This document shows positions 10,087 to 20,337 of a DNA stretch of 64,000 nt, piece after piece. Under the pieces are notes generated by a model. That model did not search any database. It saw only the letters and a list, made by a program, of their open reading frames with translations, and was not told the DNA's origin. A program made the translations under genes and the position numbers. The number at the start of each line of letters is the position of its first letter. The stretch's first letter is position 1. Source of the stretch: Zygnema cylindricum (taxonomy: Eukaryota > Streptophyta > Zygnematophyceae > Zygnematales > Zygnemataceae); the NCBI GenBank assembly GCA_037447655.1, contig JBBHKE010000847.1:62001-126000 (forward strand), written 5' to 3'.

Positions 10087-10944
10087 TCAGTTAGGAAGAT
10101 TTGCAGCTTCCCTATCTTCCGATTCCGGTGTCTCATCAAGTTCCTCATCAGTTTCCACTTCGTATTGTGGCGTTGCCTCGGATGTTGTCCTTTCCTTCTT
10201 CTCCTTTGGTAGATCTGCAGATTTTTCTTTTTCTCCATCTTCCTTTTCTTCAAAGTCAAAGTCAAAAAACGGATCCGTTTCAAATCTGATTTTGACTTCC
10301 TTATTATATTTGAATGGATCAATGGACTTCTCTTCATTCATCACCACTATGTGTTTTACCAAAATAATATCTCTCTTTTTGAAGTCATACACCCGGTATC
10401 CTTTTGTGCTCTCATCATATCCTACAATATATCTTGGTTTCCATTCCTCTAACTTCCATTTAGTCTTATCGGAATCCAAATTGTAGACTTGACTTCCGAA
10501 CACTCTAAAACTAGACAAATCAGACTTTCTTCCTGTCCACCTCTCATACGGAGTTTCCTCCTTATTTGCTGAAGTAAGGACTATATTTTTGATGAAATTA
10601 GCATAGTTCATAGACTCAGCCCAAAATTGCAACCCTATCCTCTTATCAGTTAACATACTTCTGGACATATCTCCTAACATTCTATTCACTCTTTTTGCTA
10701 CTCCAATATGTTCCGGATTATAGGGAACAATTTTCTCATGATGAATTCTTTCTTCTTTAAGATATTCTTCAAATTCCCTTGAGGTATATTCTTTCCCATT
10801 ATCACTTCTTATCTCTTTTATTGAGGTTTCATGTAGTTTTTCACTCCATACTTTAAACTTTTTGAAACATCTTAATACCTCTGACTTATGTCTGAGAAAG
10901 TATACCTTCGTGTATCTAGACCAATCATCTGTGATGGTTAACAT
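10087..10944 (-). CDS. Copia C integrase core with a catalytic substitution
   Basis: 285-residue frame holding the retroviral-type DDE core. The first Asp sits in TITDDWSRY (residues 6-7) and the second in RSDNGKEY (Asp48). Thirty-five residues on, where the catalytic Glu should stand (GVAER in sister copies D and F), this copy reads GVAKR with AAA coding Lys84, so strand transfer should be abolished. The tail contains the copia GKR-like region and an acidic linker to RT. Integration of this copy must have used an earlier intact enzyme or one supplied in trans. Confidence 0.88.
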   Translation of the reverse strand: MLTITDDWSRYTKVYFLRHKSEVLRCFKKFKVWSEKLHETSIKEIRSDNGKEYTSREFEEYLKEERIHHEKIVPYNPEHIGVAKRVNRMLGDMSRSMLTDKRIGLQFWAESMNYANFIKNIVLTSANKEETPYERWTGRKSDLSSFRVFGSQVYNLDSDKTKWKLEEWKPRYIVGYDESTKGYRVYDFKKRDIILVKHIVVMNEEKSIDPFKYNKEVKIRFETDPFFDFDFEEKEDGEKEKSADLPKEKKERTTSEATPQYEVETDEELDETPESEDREAANLPN

Positions 10945-11006
10945 CCATCTCTTCCCCCCATGTGAAGCATACCTAGCTGGTCCCCAAACATCAGTGTGAA
11001 CTAGAT

Positions 11007-11690
11007 CTAATACTTTCTCTCTCTAAATGTGGTTGCCTTTGGAAATGGAAGTCTATGAATCTTCCCTTGGGCACATCCACTACAATCATCAAAGGTCTCA
11101 TCATCCTCAAAAGTAATACCCTCCACTATTCCCTTTTTCTTCATTTTTTTTAATCTATCTAGATGCACATGCCCCAACCTTTTATGCCAAAGCATCATCT
11201 CACTTGCTAACGAGTAGAGAACACTCTTTTCATTGCAAAGAACAATTATGAACATTCCTTGACTGCCCAACTCATCTATGAAATAAACCTCATTATCAAG
11301 CTTGCTGTGAAGATTCCTTTCCTAGTTCCTGTTTCAAACTCCTTTTCATCTAGGACAGCAGTTAAGACTAGGTTCTTGCTAAGCTGTGGAATGTAAAGAA
11401 CGTCTGAGAGTGATAGAATTGAGGCCTTTCCATCAACTAGAACCTTCAAGTCAAAAGTTTCAACAAGACTTGTGGTTTCTACTCTACCATCTCCGTACTC
11501 TATCTCAACTGTTGGGATCTTTCTCAGTTTAGTGAACCACCGCTTATCTTTGCACATATGCATTGAAGCCCCTGATTCTATGATCCACCCATCCTCGGGT
11601 GGATCCTTCTTACCTCCGAAAGCACACTTTTGTCTCAGTGGAATGTCGACATGCTTTTCAGTGTTTTTGGATTAAGAAAAAGCTCCTCAA
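11007..11690 (-). pseudogene. Copia C protease and integrase zinc-binding region
   Basis: Two frames (11276-11563 and 11007-11270) carry the copia protease and the HHCC integrase N-terminus (MLWHKRLGHVHLDRL, then CSGCAQGK). Just upstream, at about 11570-11590, the protease active site reads ESGAS instead of DSGAS seen in the other copies, a loss of the catalytic Asp. A frameshift near 11275 separates the halves. Confidence 0.8.
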
Positions 11691-12548
11691 GCTCCTATTC
11701 TGGTTCAGTTTTTCCTTCCACTTCCTCATTATGAACTTGAGTCAAGAAAGCCTTTTTCTTTCCTCCATCCCTTAAGGTTCCTTGACCATCTTTCAGTCGA
11801 AGATCTACAAGTTTGACACAATCTGCCATATAGTGTCCGATTTGTTGCAGAAGTGACATAATCCCCCTGGAGATGTTCCTCTCCCCTGTCTATCAAATCT
11901 CCCACCTCCTTGTCCTCTTCCACCAAAGTTTCGATAGGGATCTTTCCCTCTCTCCTCATCACGCTTCCGCCAATCAGCTCTTGCAAACAATGCTTGAACA
12001 CTTGGACTCCCTCACCTAAGCTCAATGGTGCTTTCTTTCACTAAAATCAATCCCACTGTGTCATCCCAATTCCAATTGCTATCTCCCATGTCCTGCAATA
12101 GGTTAGTGATATTCTCATACTCTTCAGGTAGTTTCATCATTAATGTGTTCACTCTTTGTCTCTTGGACCATGAGTTACCTGCACTCTCTAACTCTCCAAA
12201 TAATGCTCCTTAATCATTGCAATAATTATTCATACTTCCTCCTTTATAAGTATAAGCTGCAATCTTATTTTCGGCCAACAGTTGTTATTACAATGATCCA
12301 CTCTTATATTTGTTAACTAGTGATATCCAAATCTGAGTTGAAGATTTGACATGCATAAGGGGAATGGCAATGCCCTTTGCTACACTTATAAGAATTAAGA
12401 GCTTAGAAACCTTGTCTTTGTAGTTCCACTTTTCATACTCTGATCTTTCGGTCTGAACCCTTGTCGCCGTTTTTGGTGGTGCTGCTGCCGGTATCGCCTT
12501 CGGCAATGGTGTCATTTGAGTTGCAACTCCTCCCTTTTCTCCTTCCAT
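11691..12548 (-). pseudogene. Copia C gag remnant
   Basis: Starts MEGEKGGVATQM at 12548 and contains typical copia gag (UBN2-like) helices (IWISLVNKYKSG) before losing frame at about 12288. The nucleocapsid Arg/Gly region and the start of a zinc knuckle (CHFCNKSD) are at 11805-11990, where a frameshift destroys the His/Cys half. The 5' end of gag, which in sister copies starts inside the LTR, is closed here by a TAA in the LTR copy at 12792-13680. Confidence 0.75.
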
Positions 12549-12778
12549 GAAAATCTCCTCTCTTTCCTCATCTTCATCCTCGGTGATGGTGACAGCTGTT
12601 CTACATACTGTAAAGGCGGAGGTGCCAGAAAAACGTGTCCCTCCAAACCCAGGTAGAGGTGGGCATCAAATTTGTCCAGACACTATGCCCCCCATAGATG
12701 CTTCTCAAATAGTTCTCCCTCCATCATCATTTCCCAATAAAGAAAGTCTGATTCATCAAATATGGGCACCCCAGAGGG

Positions 12779-12791
12779 TGGGCCCATAACC
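12779..12791 (-). other. Copia C primer-binding site, initiator tRNA-Met anticodon-loop type
   Basis: Minus strand reads GGTTATGGGCCCA directly after the LTR end. It is complementary to the anticodon stem-loop of eukaryotic initiator tRNA-Met, not to the tRNA 3' end, matching the half-tRNA priming described for Drosophila copia. Equivalent sites adjoin LTRs D, F, I, J and K. Confidence 0.75.
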
Positions 12792-13680
12792 CGAAATTAT
12801 GTGGTCTCCATTTACCCACAGAATGAGCAGCCTATGTAAAGCCTCTAGGATAATATTTGCCCCTTCTACTTTCCCGCTGAATAAGCGCCGCCCAGGCACA
12901 CAAATATTCTCACCACCCTCAACGTTGTGAGGACAAGACTCCCTTGAGTTAAACGCAAAAAGAATCAATGAATTTACTCCCCTGAGCAGTAAGTTATGGT
13001 TGGTCAAAGATGACCTTTTAGTTACAAGCTCTCTTAGAGAGAGAGGTACCTAAATATTACTAAGTCTCGGTCTGCCTACTCACGACTACCTACTACTAAA
13101 CACTAGTCCAATAGAAACACTATATAGTACAAGAAGGTTCAATGGGCGATGTACTTATTGTACGACCATTGTACGACAAGGTCTACAAGGTGACACCTGT
13201 CAAATCGGAAGCCATGGTTCCTCCTCCCATTTTCTCCAGTATCAAATAATGTGGCGCCACGTGGCACTGCGTGGCGCTATCTCCGTATGCCGCCAAAATC
13301 TCACTTCGCGTGGCGGCTATAATGCCGGCCGTCCGATCAAAACATATTTTACACGGTTCAGATTTGCGTACATGCAGGAATTGCTCCTTTTGGTTAGTCT
13401 CCTGTTAATTAGCTATTGCCTTAATGTTTATATATTTATGAAACCCGTCACGTGTATCGTTTCGTAACGCCTTAATGGTTAAGGCGTTAGGCTGTAAAGA
13501 GTCTAGAGGTCACAGGTTCAAATCTAGACCTAGGCATCATTTTATCCAAAATACCCTTATCTGCAAAAACTGCCACTTTCTAAATATGGCGGCAGCCATG
13601 GCGCGCCTTTGATCCTCACTCTCTTTCTTTAAAACAAAACTAAAATAGGGAAGTGAACTATTAATTACCTCTTTTCAACA
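12792..13680 (-). repeat. Copia C 5' LTR (889 bp)
   Basis: Near-identical partner of 7487-8374. Terminal TG of the U5 end is mutated to CG (12792). G-box-like GCCACGTGGC lies at 13256-13265. The antisense tRNA-like module has an A-box-like AATGGTTAAGGCG at 13474-13486 and a B-box-like GGTTCAAATCT at 13515-13525. Confidence 0.93.
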
Positions 13681-14805
13681 GCCTCCCGTATCAGGATCAA
13701 CTCTTCTTCCAATGCTCTCTTCCTTTCCTCTTCAAGGGCATCCCAATCTATTGCGACCGGTCCGGCCCCCGCCGAAGCCTTATCCTGCGATCGCAGAATC
13801 TCAACCAATTTTTGGGTGCTGCTCACCACACCCGAGAGATCCGCAATCCCCAAACCGGGTACCTCGGGGTCCGTAGGCCTTGAACGCCATAGTCCTTCGG
13901 ATGGTCAGACAACTGGTGCGGAAGGAGACATGGAACTTGGGGGAATTGAGGCAAAAGGAAAGAATGGATCTTCTTTGACTAGGGGAGCAAATCGACCTTT
14001 GCTGTCCCGATGGTTGAACCGGAAATCTCTCTTAGGCTCAGGTAACTTCCGCTTGCAACTCCCTTCCCTGGTCCGGCCCCGAGAAGTGGCTCTGCCCCTA
14101 GAAGGTCTACTAGTAGCAGTTTCCTCAGATATGGAGGGCTGTTGTAATGAAGTAGACGGCATCTCCGGTTGCTCTCGGACTGAGATGGGAGGGCCACTTT
14201 CGGACAAGCTACTCAGGATCTCCACTACTCCTCCCACTGGGCGTATGATCTGAGCTCGGTCGCTTTCTGGCAACCCGTTGCACCAGCTCCTTCTTAACCT
14301 TCAATTCATGGATATTGTGAAGGGCTAGAATCTCCTTACGACCGGGTCGGTTAGGATCCGACAAAAGTTCAGGATCCATGTATGTCTCCACTATCGGAGC
14401 CTTGGATCTGGTATAACGTACCACCTCGGGAGGGTGGCCTGGGACCGTTTCCTTATGAGCCAAACCCTTCCTACGGGATTGGGGAGCAATAGTCTGTCTT
14501 TCTACCTTCTCCGTAGCCCGAGCCCTGGCAGCCTCGGACAACGTCGGAAAGTTTTCAGGGGAAAAGACCGGAGGAGGTAGAGGAGAGGGTCTCCCCTCTG
14601 GGGGCGTAGGAGGAGTGTCGACCGCAACCCCCCGGGGCATTTCTCCCTTAAGAAACCGCTCTATGTGTACAGGTGAGCCAAAGGGGGGTGCTCCCTCGGG
14701 CACCTGTGACTCTTCCTCGTGGGCCGCCGCTTCCTGCCTCTCTTGCTCGTCTGATCTGACACCCGCAAGATCCTTATCCTGGACTTCTCCTCCCCCCATA
14801 GCCAA
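13681..14805 (-). pseudogene. Element B gag N-terminal region
   Basis: Minus-strand frame from ATG at 14805 (MAMGGGEVQDKDLAG), rich in Glu, Pro and Arg, shifts frame near 14240 into 13905-14273 and again into 13665-13853, whose heptad-like EEERKRALEEELILIREA segment looks coiled-coil forming. It then meets the copia C insertion. Position and direction make it the 5' part of element B's gag, giving an unusually long N-terminal extension before the capsid. No enzyme domain seen. The start is chosen because no open frame continues further upstream. Confidence 0.55.
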
Positions 14806-16100
14806 CTGGAGAAGAAGATCTAAATCTCCTTATAAAAGTACTTCGATCTGAGCACCTATCCTCTTTATCCTAAAGAGACAGGGTGGCTTTTCAGTACTGT
14901 GCTACTCCGCTGGAAGCCCACTAAATGCCACACTCCCAACTACTCTCCAAAGAATAGGAAGGAAATGAGAGTCGTCCGATCCTATTCGCGAAAACTCCGG
15001 ACAAACCCAAAGATGACCACAAGAGTGTGCAAATAACTCCCACGCAGAAATATAGAAATTACAAATATCGGCTTTTCAGATTAAACAATATCACCTTACC
15101 CCAGAGAATGGAATTAAAGATAGAAATAAATAATAATGGTGAAGCGAATTCACATACCCCGGAGTGCAACGATGACCAAACTAAGCAGAAGAAAACCTCT
15201 CCCAATGGCCTCGAAGACCGGTATGAGTCTCCCTCACCCCTCGCGGTTCCACCATAAGGATCCGACAAGACTCTTCTTAGTTTCAAACAGCGAAAGTCCA
15301 AACCGCCCAAAGAGGAGATAGTGCCAACTACCCATCCGTGCTACGATCTCCACAAAAGACAATACAAAACAAAGATGGCAATAGAGTCAACGACACAATG
15401 CAACCGTTCTCTAACATAAAGATTGATTTAATTCTCTGGGGGTTCTCTCAGGAGACAGTACTGAAAAGCCACCTGTCTCCTTCGGCCACAAAGTGCCTTA
15501 TACAACCAGAGTTTGTCCTACTGCAAGTTCCAAAGTCAAAGCAATGTGACAAGCCAATCAGCGGCCAGCAATTGTTATCGTACGGACATCAGACAAAACA
15601 GACTGTACTACACTCAGGGCTAAAAGTTAGATGACTAGTCCCAGCTGGATTAGCGGCTGTGGGTCCTCCTATGATACACAAAATGGAAACAAAGTTCTGA
15701 CTCGACGTGAAACCGCCTAACTTTGACCCAAAGTCATTAATGCTTTGCCCGGCTGTTGGGCCTAAACTAACATCCTACTGACAGCTAACAGTAGGATCTA
15801 CAGGATAATCCCAAAGGTTACGTGTCGTTCTCTAATGTATCCCTCTACTAGAGCTACATAGAACACACAATATAATAGAGCAGACGCTTTGCACCGGACT
15901 AACTTCGCCGTTTGGCCTTCGTTTCAGGTGAACTAAATTGCGTAGGGCTCCAGAGTGAAAATATAAAGATCTGTTCCGGCTAGTTGTCCTCTTCCTTCTT
16001 CGTACGCTAGAGTCTGTACAAAGTAGAATGAGGCCCCAGAATTCCTGGGAGTGCAAATGTGCCGAAGACGCACACGAGCTTGACATACGCCGTACTTAAA
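14806..16100 (-). other. Probable leader and 5' LTR zone of element B, not delimited
   Basis: No convincing gene. Upstream of gag on the minus strand this stretch should hold the leader and 5' LTR of element B, but the 3' LTR is outside the window so the borders cannot be fixed. Seen here: inverted copies of a 24-25 bp sequence containing GTGGCTTTTCAGTACTGT (about 14875-14898 and 15453-15477) and a 9-bp-stem hairpin ATCCTACTG/CAGTAGGAT near 15771-15797. Confidence 0.4.
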
Positions 16101-16773
16101 ATGGGCAAAAACTCAAATACATTTTGCGTCATCTTTGAACTTGAAATGTACGGCGATTTGGCAGTATTATCATCGCGACCCACTTCCAGCTCAACCTCAC
16201 ACTTGTAATGAAATCAAATCGTGACCTGCTTTTAATCAAAATACTACCCTATTGACGAATAGAAATCTTGGGTTGCACGCGTCAAAAGTTTTCATTTGTC
16301 TTTCTGCAGTTGGGAGAATACACGAAAAAAAAATTGTTTGTCCGTTTACTTATGTTGTCCACTTGTGGGCGTCTACAAATGTCATTTTATAGACGTAGGT
16401 GATTGCTTATGTCGTTCGCGTGTGGGCGTCAACAAATGACTGTTGGCGTCGACAACTATCCCAGTATGTCAGGAGCTCTTTGCGGCGTACAAATGTCCGC
16501 AGTTTGTTCCGAGACGGTTGGCGTCTACAAATGTCAGCAGTTTGGGTTTCGCAAGTATTGGCGACGTGTACAGCTGCCACATATTCAAAATAATGAACGC
16601 GCAAGTAACGATTCACACAGGCACACTTTGAAAAGTACACCGTAAAATCAGCGCTAAATTCCAAAATAACGTTTCAAAATATCGGTTACATGGGGACACG
16701 CCCTAAGACCATCAAAGTACAACATGTAAATGAAATGGAAAATTGTTGACTTCCATGGATAGAGGTACCAAGC
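16101..16773. other. Non-coding stretch with degenerate short repeats
   Basis: No gene recognised. Between 16367 and about 16570 a motif like GGCGTCTACAAATGTC recurs imperfectly at 16367, 16425, 16444, 16482 and 16520; two copies continue into GCAGTTTG. AT-rich and untranslatable beyond short ORFs. Confidence 0.5.
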
Positions 16774-17420
16774 GTTTTGAACATAGTTCAAAAGTAGGCG
16801 TTTCTATTGTAGGTCTTTTGTCGGCGCCTTCATCGTAAGTTGTGTTATGCGATTTTCATGTGATCGTCTTAAGTCGATACTTTGATCAGCGACCGTTCCA
16901 TCGTCCAAATCTGACGGTTTAAATAAAAAGTCGCTCAAAACTCACAGAAAAAAAAGATTTTTTTGTCCTTTTTTTTTCAAATTTAGGCATGACATTTAAT
17001 TCTCTATCGATCCATGTGCAACTCAACCCTATTACTATTTTATTTCATTTTGCGGCCAATACAATATGGGTCTTAAGTGTATATTGTATTTTTTGGGTAG
17101 AATAGGCATATTGTAAGGGTGTACTTTCACCTACTTTTGAACTATAGTTTTAAACATAGTTCAAAAGTAGGCGAAAGAAGGCCCATACAATATGCCTATT
17201 GTATGCAAAACATACAATATGACTTTAAGATCCATATTGTATTCGGACCAATTAAAACATTCGGACAAATTTTTTTTATTTATACCGTCAGATTCGGACG
17301 ATCGGACGGTCGCTGATCAAAGTAGCGATCTAAGAAGATCACATGAAAAGCCTATAACACAACTTGCGCCTACCAAAGGCCTACCATAAAAACGCCTACT
17401 TTTGAACTATGGTTTTAAAC
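16774..17420. mobile_element. Foldback/MITE-like element with long inverted arms (about 647 bp)
   Basis: Left arm 16774-16917 and right arm 17284-17420 are imperfect inverted copies of about 140 bp; both begin with a TTTTRAAC-type end followed by ATAGTTCAAAAGTAGGCG-like sequence and both contain GATCAGCGACCG. In the centre a second, smaller palindrome (about 17129-17172) repeats the same terminal motif head to head. No ORF of note and no clear target-site duplication. Could be one foldback element or two neighbouring MITEs. Confidence 0.7.
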
Positions 17421-19297
17421 GCACGCATGAAACGTCGAAAAAATAATGATATATGCGTACGGAACACATGCATTTTTTAAAAAAATACGCTGACCGACTT
17501 TGACTTCTTAATAAAAAAGAAAATAAAAGATATTTAATCAAAAGTAGTATTACAACTTAGGGTATGTGCCCATGTATAAAAGTACCCGTTTTTTAGTATA
17601 TCTTCCGTCAAAGATTTTCCCGCGGCTTCCGCTGGCTTTGCATCCACGCTAGGGGAAGGCACATGGCCTCTGCCACGTATAGCCACGTAATCGCGCGCTC
17701 ATCCCGGATGTTTATTTACTTTTCTACGAGGCACAATGCTATTCGTTCAGGCTCCTAAAATTGAACTCTTTCAGATCACTTGTTGCAAACTGAAAGGTTT
17801 TACCGACAGCGTATCCGATTCTGCATCCGACGATCAAGGCTTACGTCCATAACCTTGGAGAATAAAATCAATCATCCAGTAACTTAGTTTTTCTGACAGA
17901 AAAAAAAAATTGGTACGGCATTGTCTGAAACAGAACGTTCAGCAGTAAATAACCACATTTTCAAATTTCAACCCTAATGTAACTTCACCCTAACTCAAAA
18001 AAAAAATTACGTTAATACTGGAATGTTTTAAACTAGCGTTAATTACTCTAATGCGAATGTTTTTAGGTAGTGTAATGTACAAAATGTGTCATTTTTTACT
18101 ATAATTTCTCATTATTTCGTACAGATGTTCAAAATAAGTGTCAGATAATCGTGTCGACCACGGAGATTGAGTGCGTCGCGCAGAAAAGTGTACTCAGATT
18201 AGATTTCAAGTCATAAAGATGAAGGAAAACCGCAATGACCTGTTCTCACATGTTTAGGCGTGGAATATGTGAACACAAAGTATTGCGGCTACCCTAAAAA
18301 CATGGGAACGTGTATCGATTCCTTAACTTTAACAGTGAATCACAATGTACTTTTACCTTTTTTTTGATAATTCCGTACATTTTGTGCGTATATTTAATCC
18401 GTACACGAAAGCTACGAATTTTACGAAAATTTCAAAATATTAATATTTAACGCATTTTCGTAAAAAAATGAAAATCCGTACGTTTCGTACCTCTAAGTTT
18501 CCTTTAAAGGCTACAGATGGAAAACCAAAAGGACTAACAAACAATACGAAAGCTAAGCATTAGAAACATCGAGAAATTGAAACCTAAAAAAAAAAGTAGA
18601 AATACAAAAGGTAAAGTCTAAGGGTGAAACTCCATTAGGACATTTTGTTGTTGTACGGCTAACAATAAAGAATGCTACAATTTGAACGAAGTTCCATTGC
18701 ACAAAGTCTGCAATCCACCTGTTAGCGAAAGAGTGGTACCACGTAACTACATATATGATATTGAAAATTGACAATGATTATCACACTGACCAAAGTCTCC
18801 ATTTGCTTACCACGTAAGTGCGTACTAGGTCACAGTGCAACAAAACTTTTGCACTCTTTGCAGATGCCTTGTCAAGTACCACCTCATTTTTTTACAGTTC
18901 ATATTTTTACGCGTGACGATTGAGCGCTGCCAGGAATAGTGTGACGAATGGGCGCTAACAAATATAGCATGTCAAAAATGCATAACGAGATTTCGTTTGT
19001 ATTTTCTGCTGGATTTTTTAATGCGTATATCGTGTGCAAATTTGTTTAATTTATGTTGGTTGCCATTTTGACATGTATGCTAATTATCCAACAGGTTGAG
19101 GCTCAAATCTTTCAGTAATTGGTGATGTACCTTGCGAGGTACATCACCAATTACATAAAACTTTCGAAGCTAGTGCTTCACGAAAAAGAAATCCAACGGT
19201 CATTGCTAACTCCAAGACTTTAAGAGAATATTGGCAAGATTATTCGTAATATTGTTTTCTGGATAAAAACAAAATAGGAGGTACAACGTAGTATAGA
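17421..19297. other. AT-rich non-coding stretch
   Basis: No supported gene. Contains an inverted repeat TTTTACGAAAAT (18419-18430)/ATTTTCGTAAAA (18454-18465) and a perfect 18-bp hairpin at 19115-19154. The longest ORFs (under 80 codons) show no recognisable similarity. Confidence 0.5.
19115..19154. repeat. Perfect 18-bp inverted repeat with 4-nt loop
   Basis: GTAATTGGTGATGTACCT (19115-19132), loop TGCG, then its exact reverse complement (19137-19154). No T-run follows, so it does not look like a bacterial-type terminator. Function unknown. Confidence 0.9.
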
Positions 19298-20302
19298 TGT
19301 TGAAATTATTAGATTTATAAAGGTATTTTCTAGGTCTAAATATATCAATATAAAAAAGGAAAGAAAAGGGCGGAAAACGTGCCTCTACCTCCAATCTTTA
19401 ACCACCATACTTGTTGTAGTCACTAAAGGATAGAGAGGGTGGTTGAGCCATGGCTGCCTTAGTTTAGCAGGCAAGACTAAAGAGTGACTTATATCACTCT
19501 CAACAAAAGGTTGATACCGGCAGGACTCGAACCTCCAACCGGTACAGTACGGCGTAGGCGTTAGCTCTATCCAGTCTGTTGCAGAAGTCTGTTAAATTAC
19601 ATGGGGTGTGATATATATTTAAACATGTAAATGGCCCTGAACCGATTAACTGAAATGTGAACAAGGGAATATAAAACTAGTCAAAGTTTCAGTGCGGACG
19701 TCATTTGCACGAAACGAATGAATTGGACATTTGTTTCGCAACCGACATTTAATGTCGGATTTAATCCGATGGCGTCTATCACTTCCGAGATCGCAGAATG
19801 GTCACTTTTGGCGATAATGGACGTGGCATGATCTGACGCCACGTGGAGGGATAACATTTGGTCGTAGGAATTCTGGGGAAAACAGGCCAAGTGGAATGGT
19901 GACACGCATCCACTTAGTGGCCTTGTCGTACACAGGCCGTACAGAAAGTACAACGATCGTAGTACCTTTTTGTACTTTACAATCATGTGACTGGTTCATA
20001 CTTCATTAGATAGGGGTTGTGAGAGGGGTTTAGGACTTAGTAAATTTGGTGGGTAGACACCTCTCTCTTAGAGAGCTTTGTATTAAATTGGCATTTTTGC
20101 CGGCTTATAACTTATCGCGTGGTTGGCTGTTTTTAGTGATTCTCTTTGCTCCAAACTCAAGGGAGTCCAGGCTGCACAAGGGTGCAATCACACTATCAGT
20201 CTGCCTTCTTGGGCAGCAGTGGTTGTGGATTGAAGTGGGTTAGCTAAAAACTATCTAGAGGCTTCCTGAATTTTGTAGTCCAATGGAGGACACATAATTG
20301 CA
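19298..20302 (+). repeat. Copia D 5' LTR (1005 bp)
   Basis: TGTTGAAATTATT start and TTGCA end, followed at once by GGTTATGGGCCCA. On the minus strand it holds the clearest tRNA-like module in the window: A-box-like TGGATAGAGC at 19564-19573 and a perfect B-box consensus GGTTCGAGTCC at 19523-19533. G-box-like GCCACGTGG at 19838-19846. Small hairpins of the R-U5 zone are at about 20060-20220. Confidence 0.9.
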
Positions 20303-20315
20303 GGTTATGGGCCCA
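20303..20315 (+). other. Copia D primer-binding site, initiator tRNA-Met anticodon-loop type
   Basis: GGTTATGGGCCCA follows the LTR end CA at 20302 without a spacer; complementary to the anticodon arm of initiator tRNA-Met including its CAU anticodon. Confidence 0.78.
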
Positions 20316-20337
20316 CCCTTTAGGGTGCCCATCTTCA

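Larger units (their letters stand above)
7487..13680 (-). mobile_element. Copia C, complete nested insertion (6194 bp, TSD GCCTC)
   Basis: Bounded by LTRs at 7487-8374 and 12792-13680 and flanked by the 5-bp duplication GCCTC at 7482-7486 and 13681-13685. Removing the element and one GCCTC rejoins the gag gene of element B, proving it is the later arrival. Internal order on the minus strand is gag, protease, integrase, RT, RNase H, the Ty1/copia order. RT, integrase core and RNase H are long open frames, but protease and integrase each carry a catalytic substitution and gag is frameshifted. Confidence 0.95.

Noticed and set aside
15571-15640. Possible tRNA gene or CRISPR-like array in the non-coding stretches
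   Set aside because: No regular repeat-spacer pattern and no complete cloverleaf outside the LTR tRNA-like modules, which lack a convincing anticodon stem.
16399-16664. Four overlapping short ORFs at 16.4-16.66 kb
   Set aside because: All arise from the repeated GGCGTCTACAAATGTC sequence, on both strands; no protein-like composition.
18553-18774. 73-codon minus-strand ORF with hydrophobic stretches
   Set aside because: AT-rich region; hydrophobicity is expected from composition and no homologous pattern recognised.
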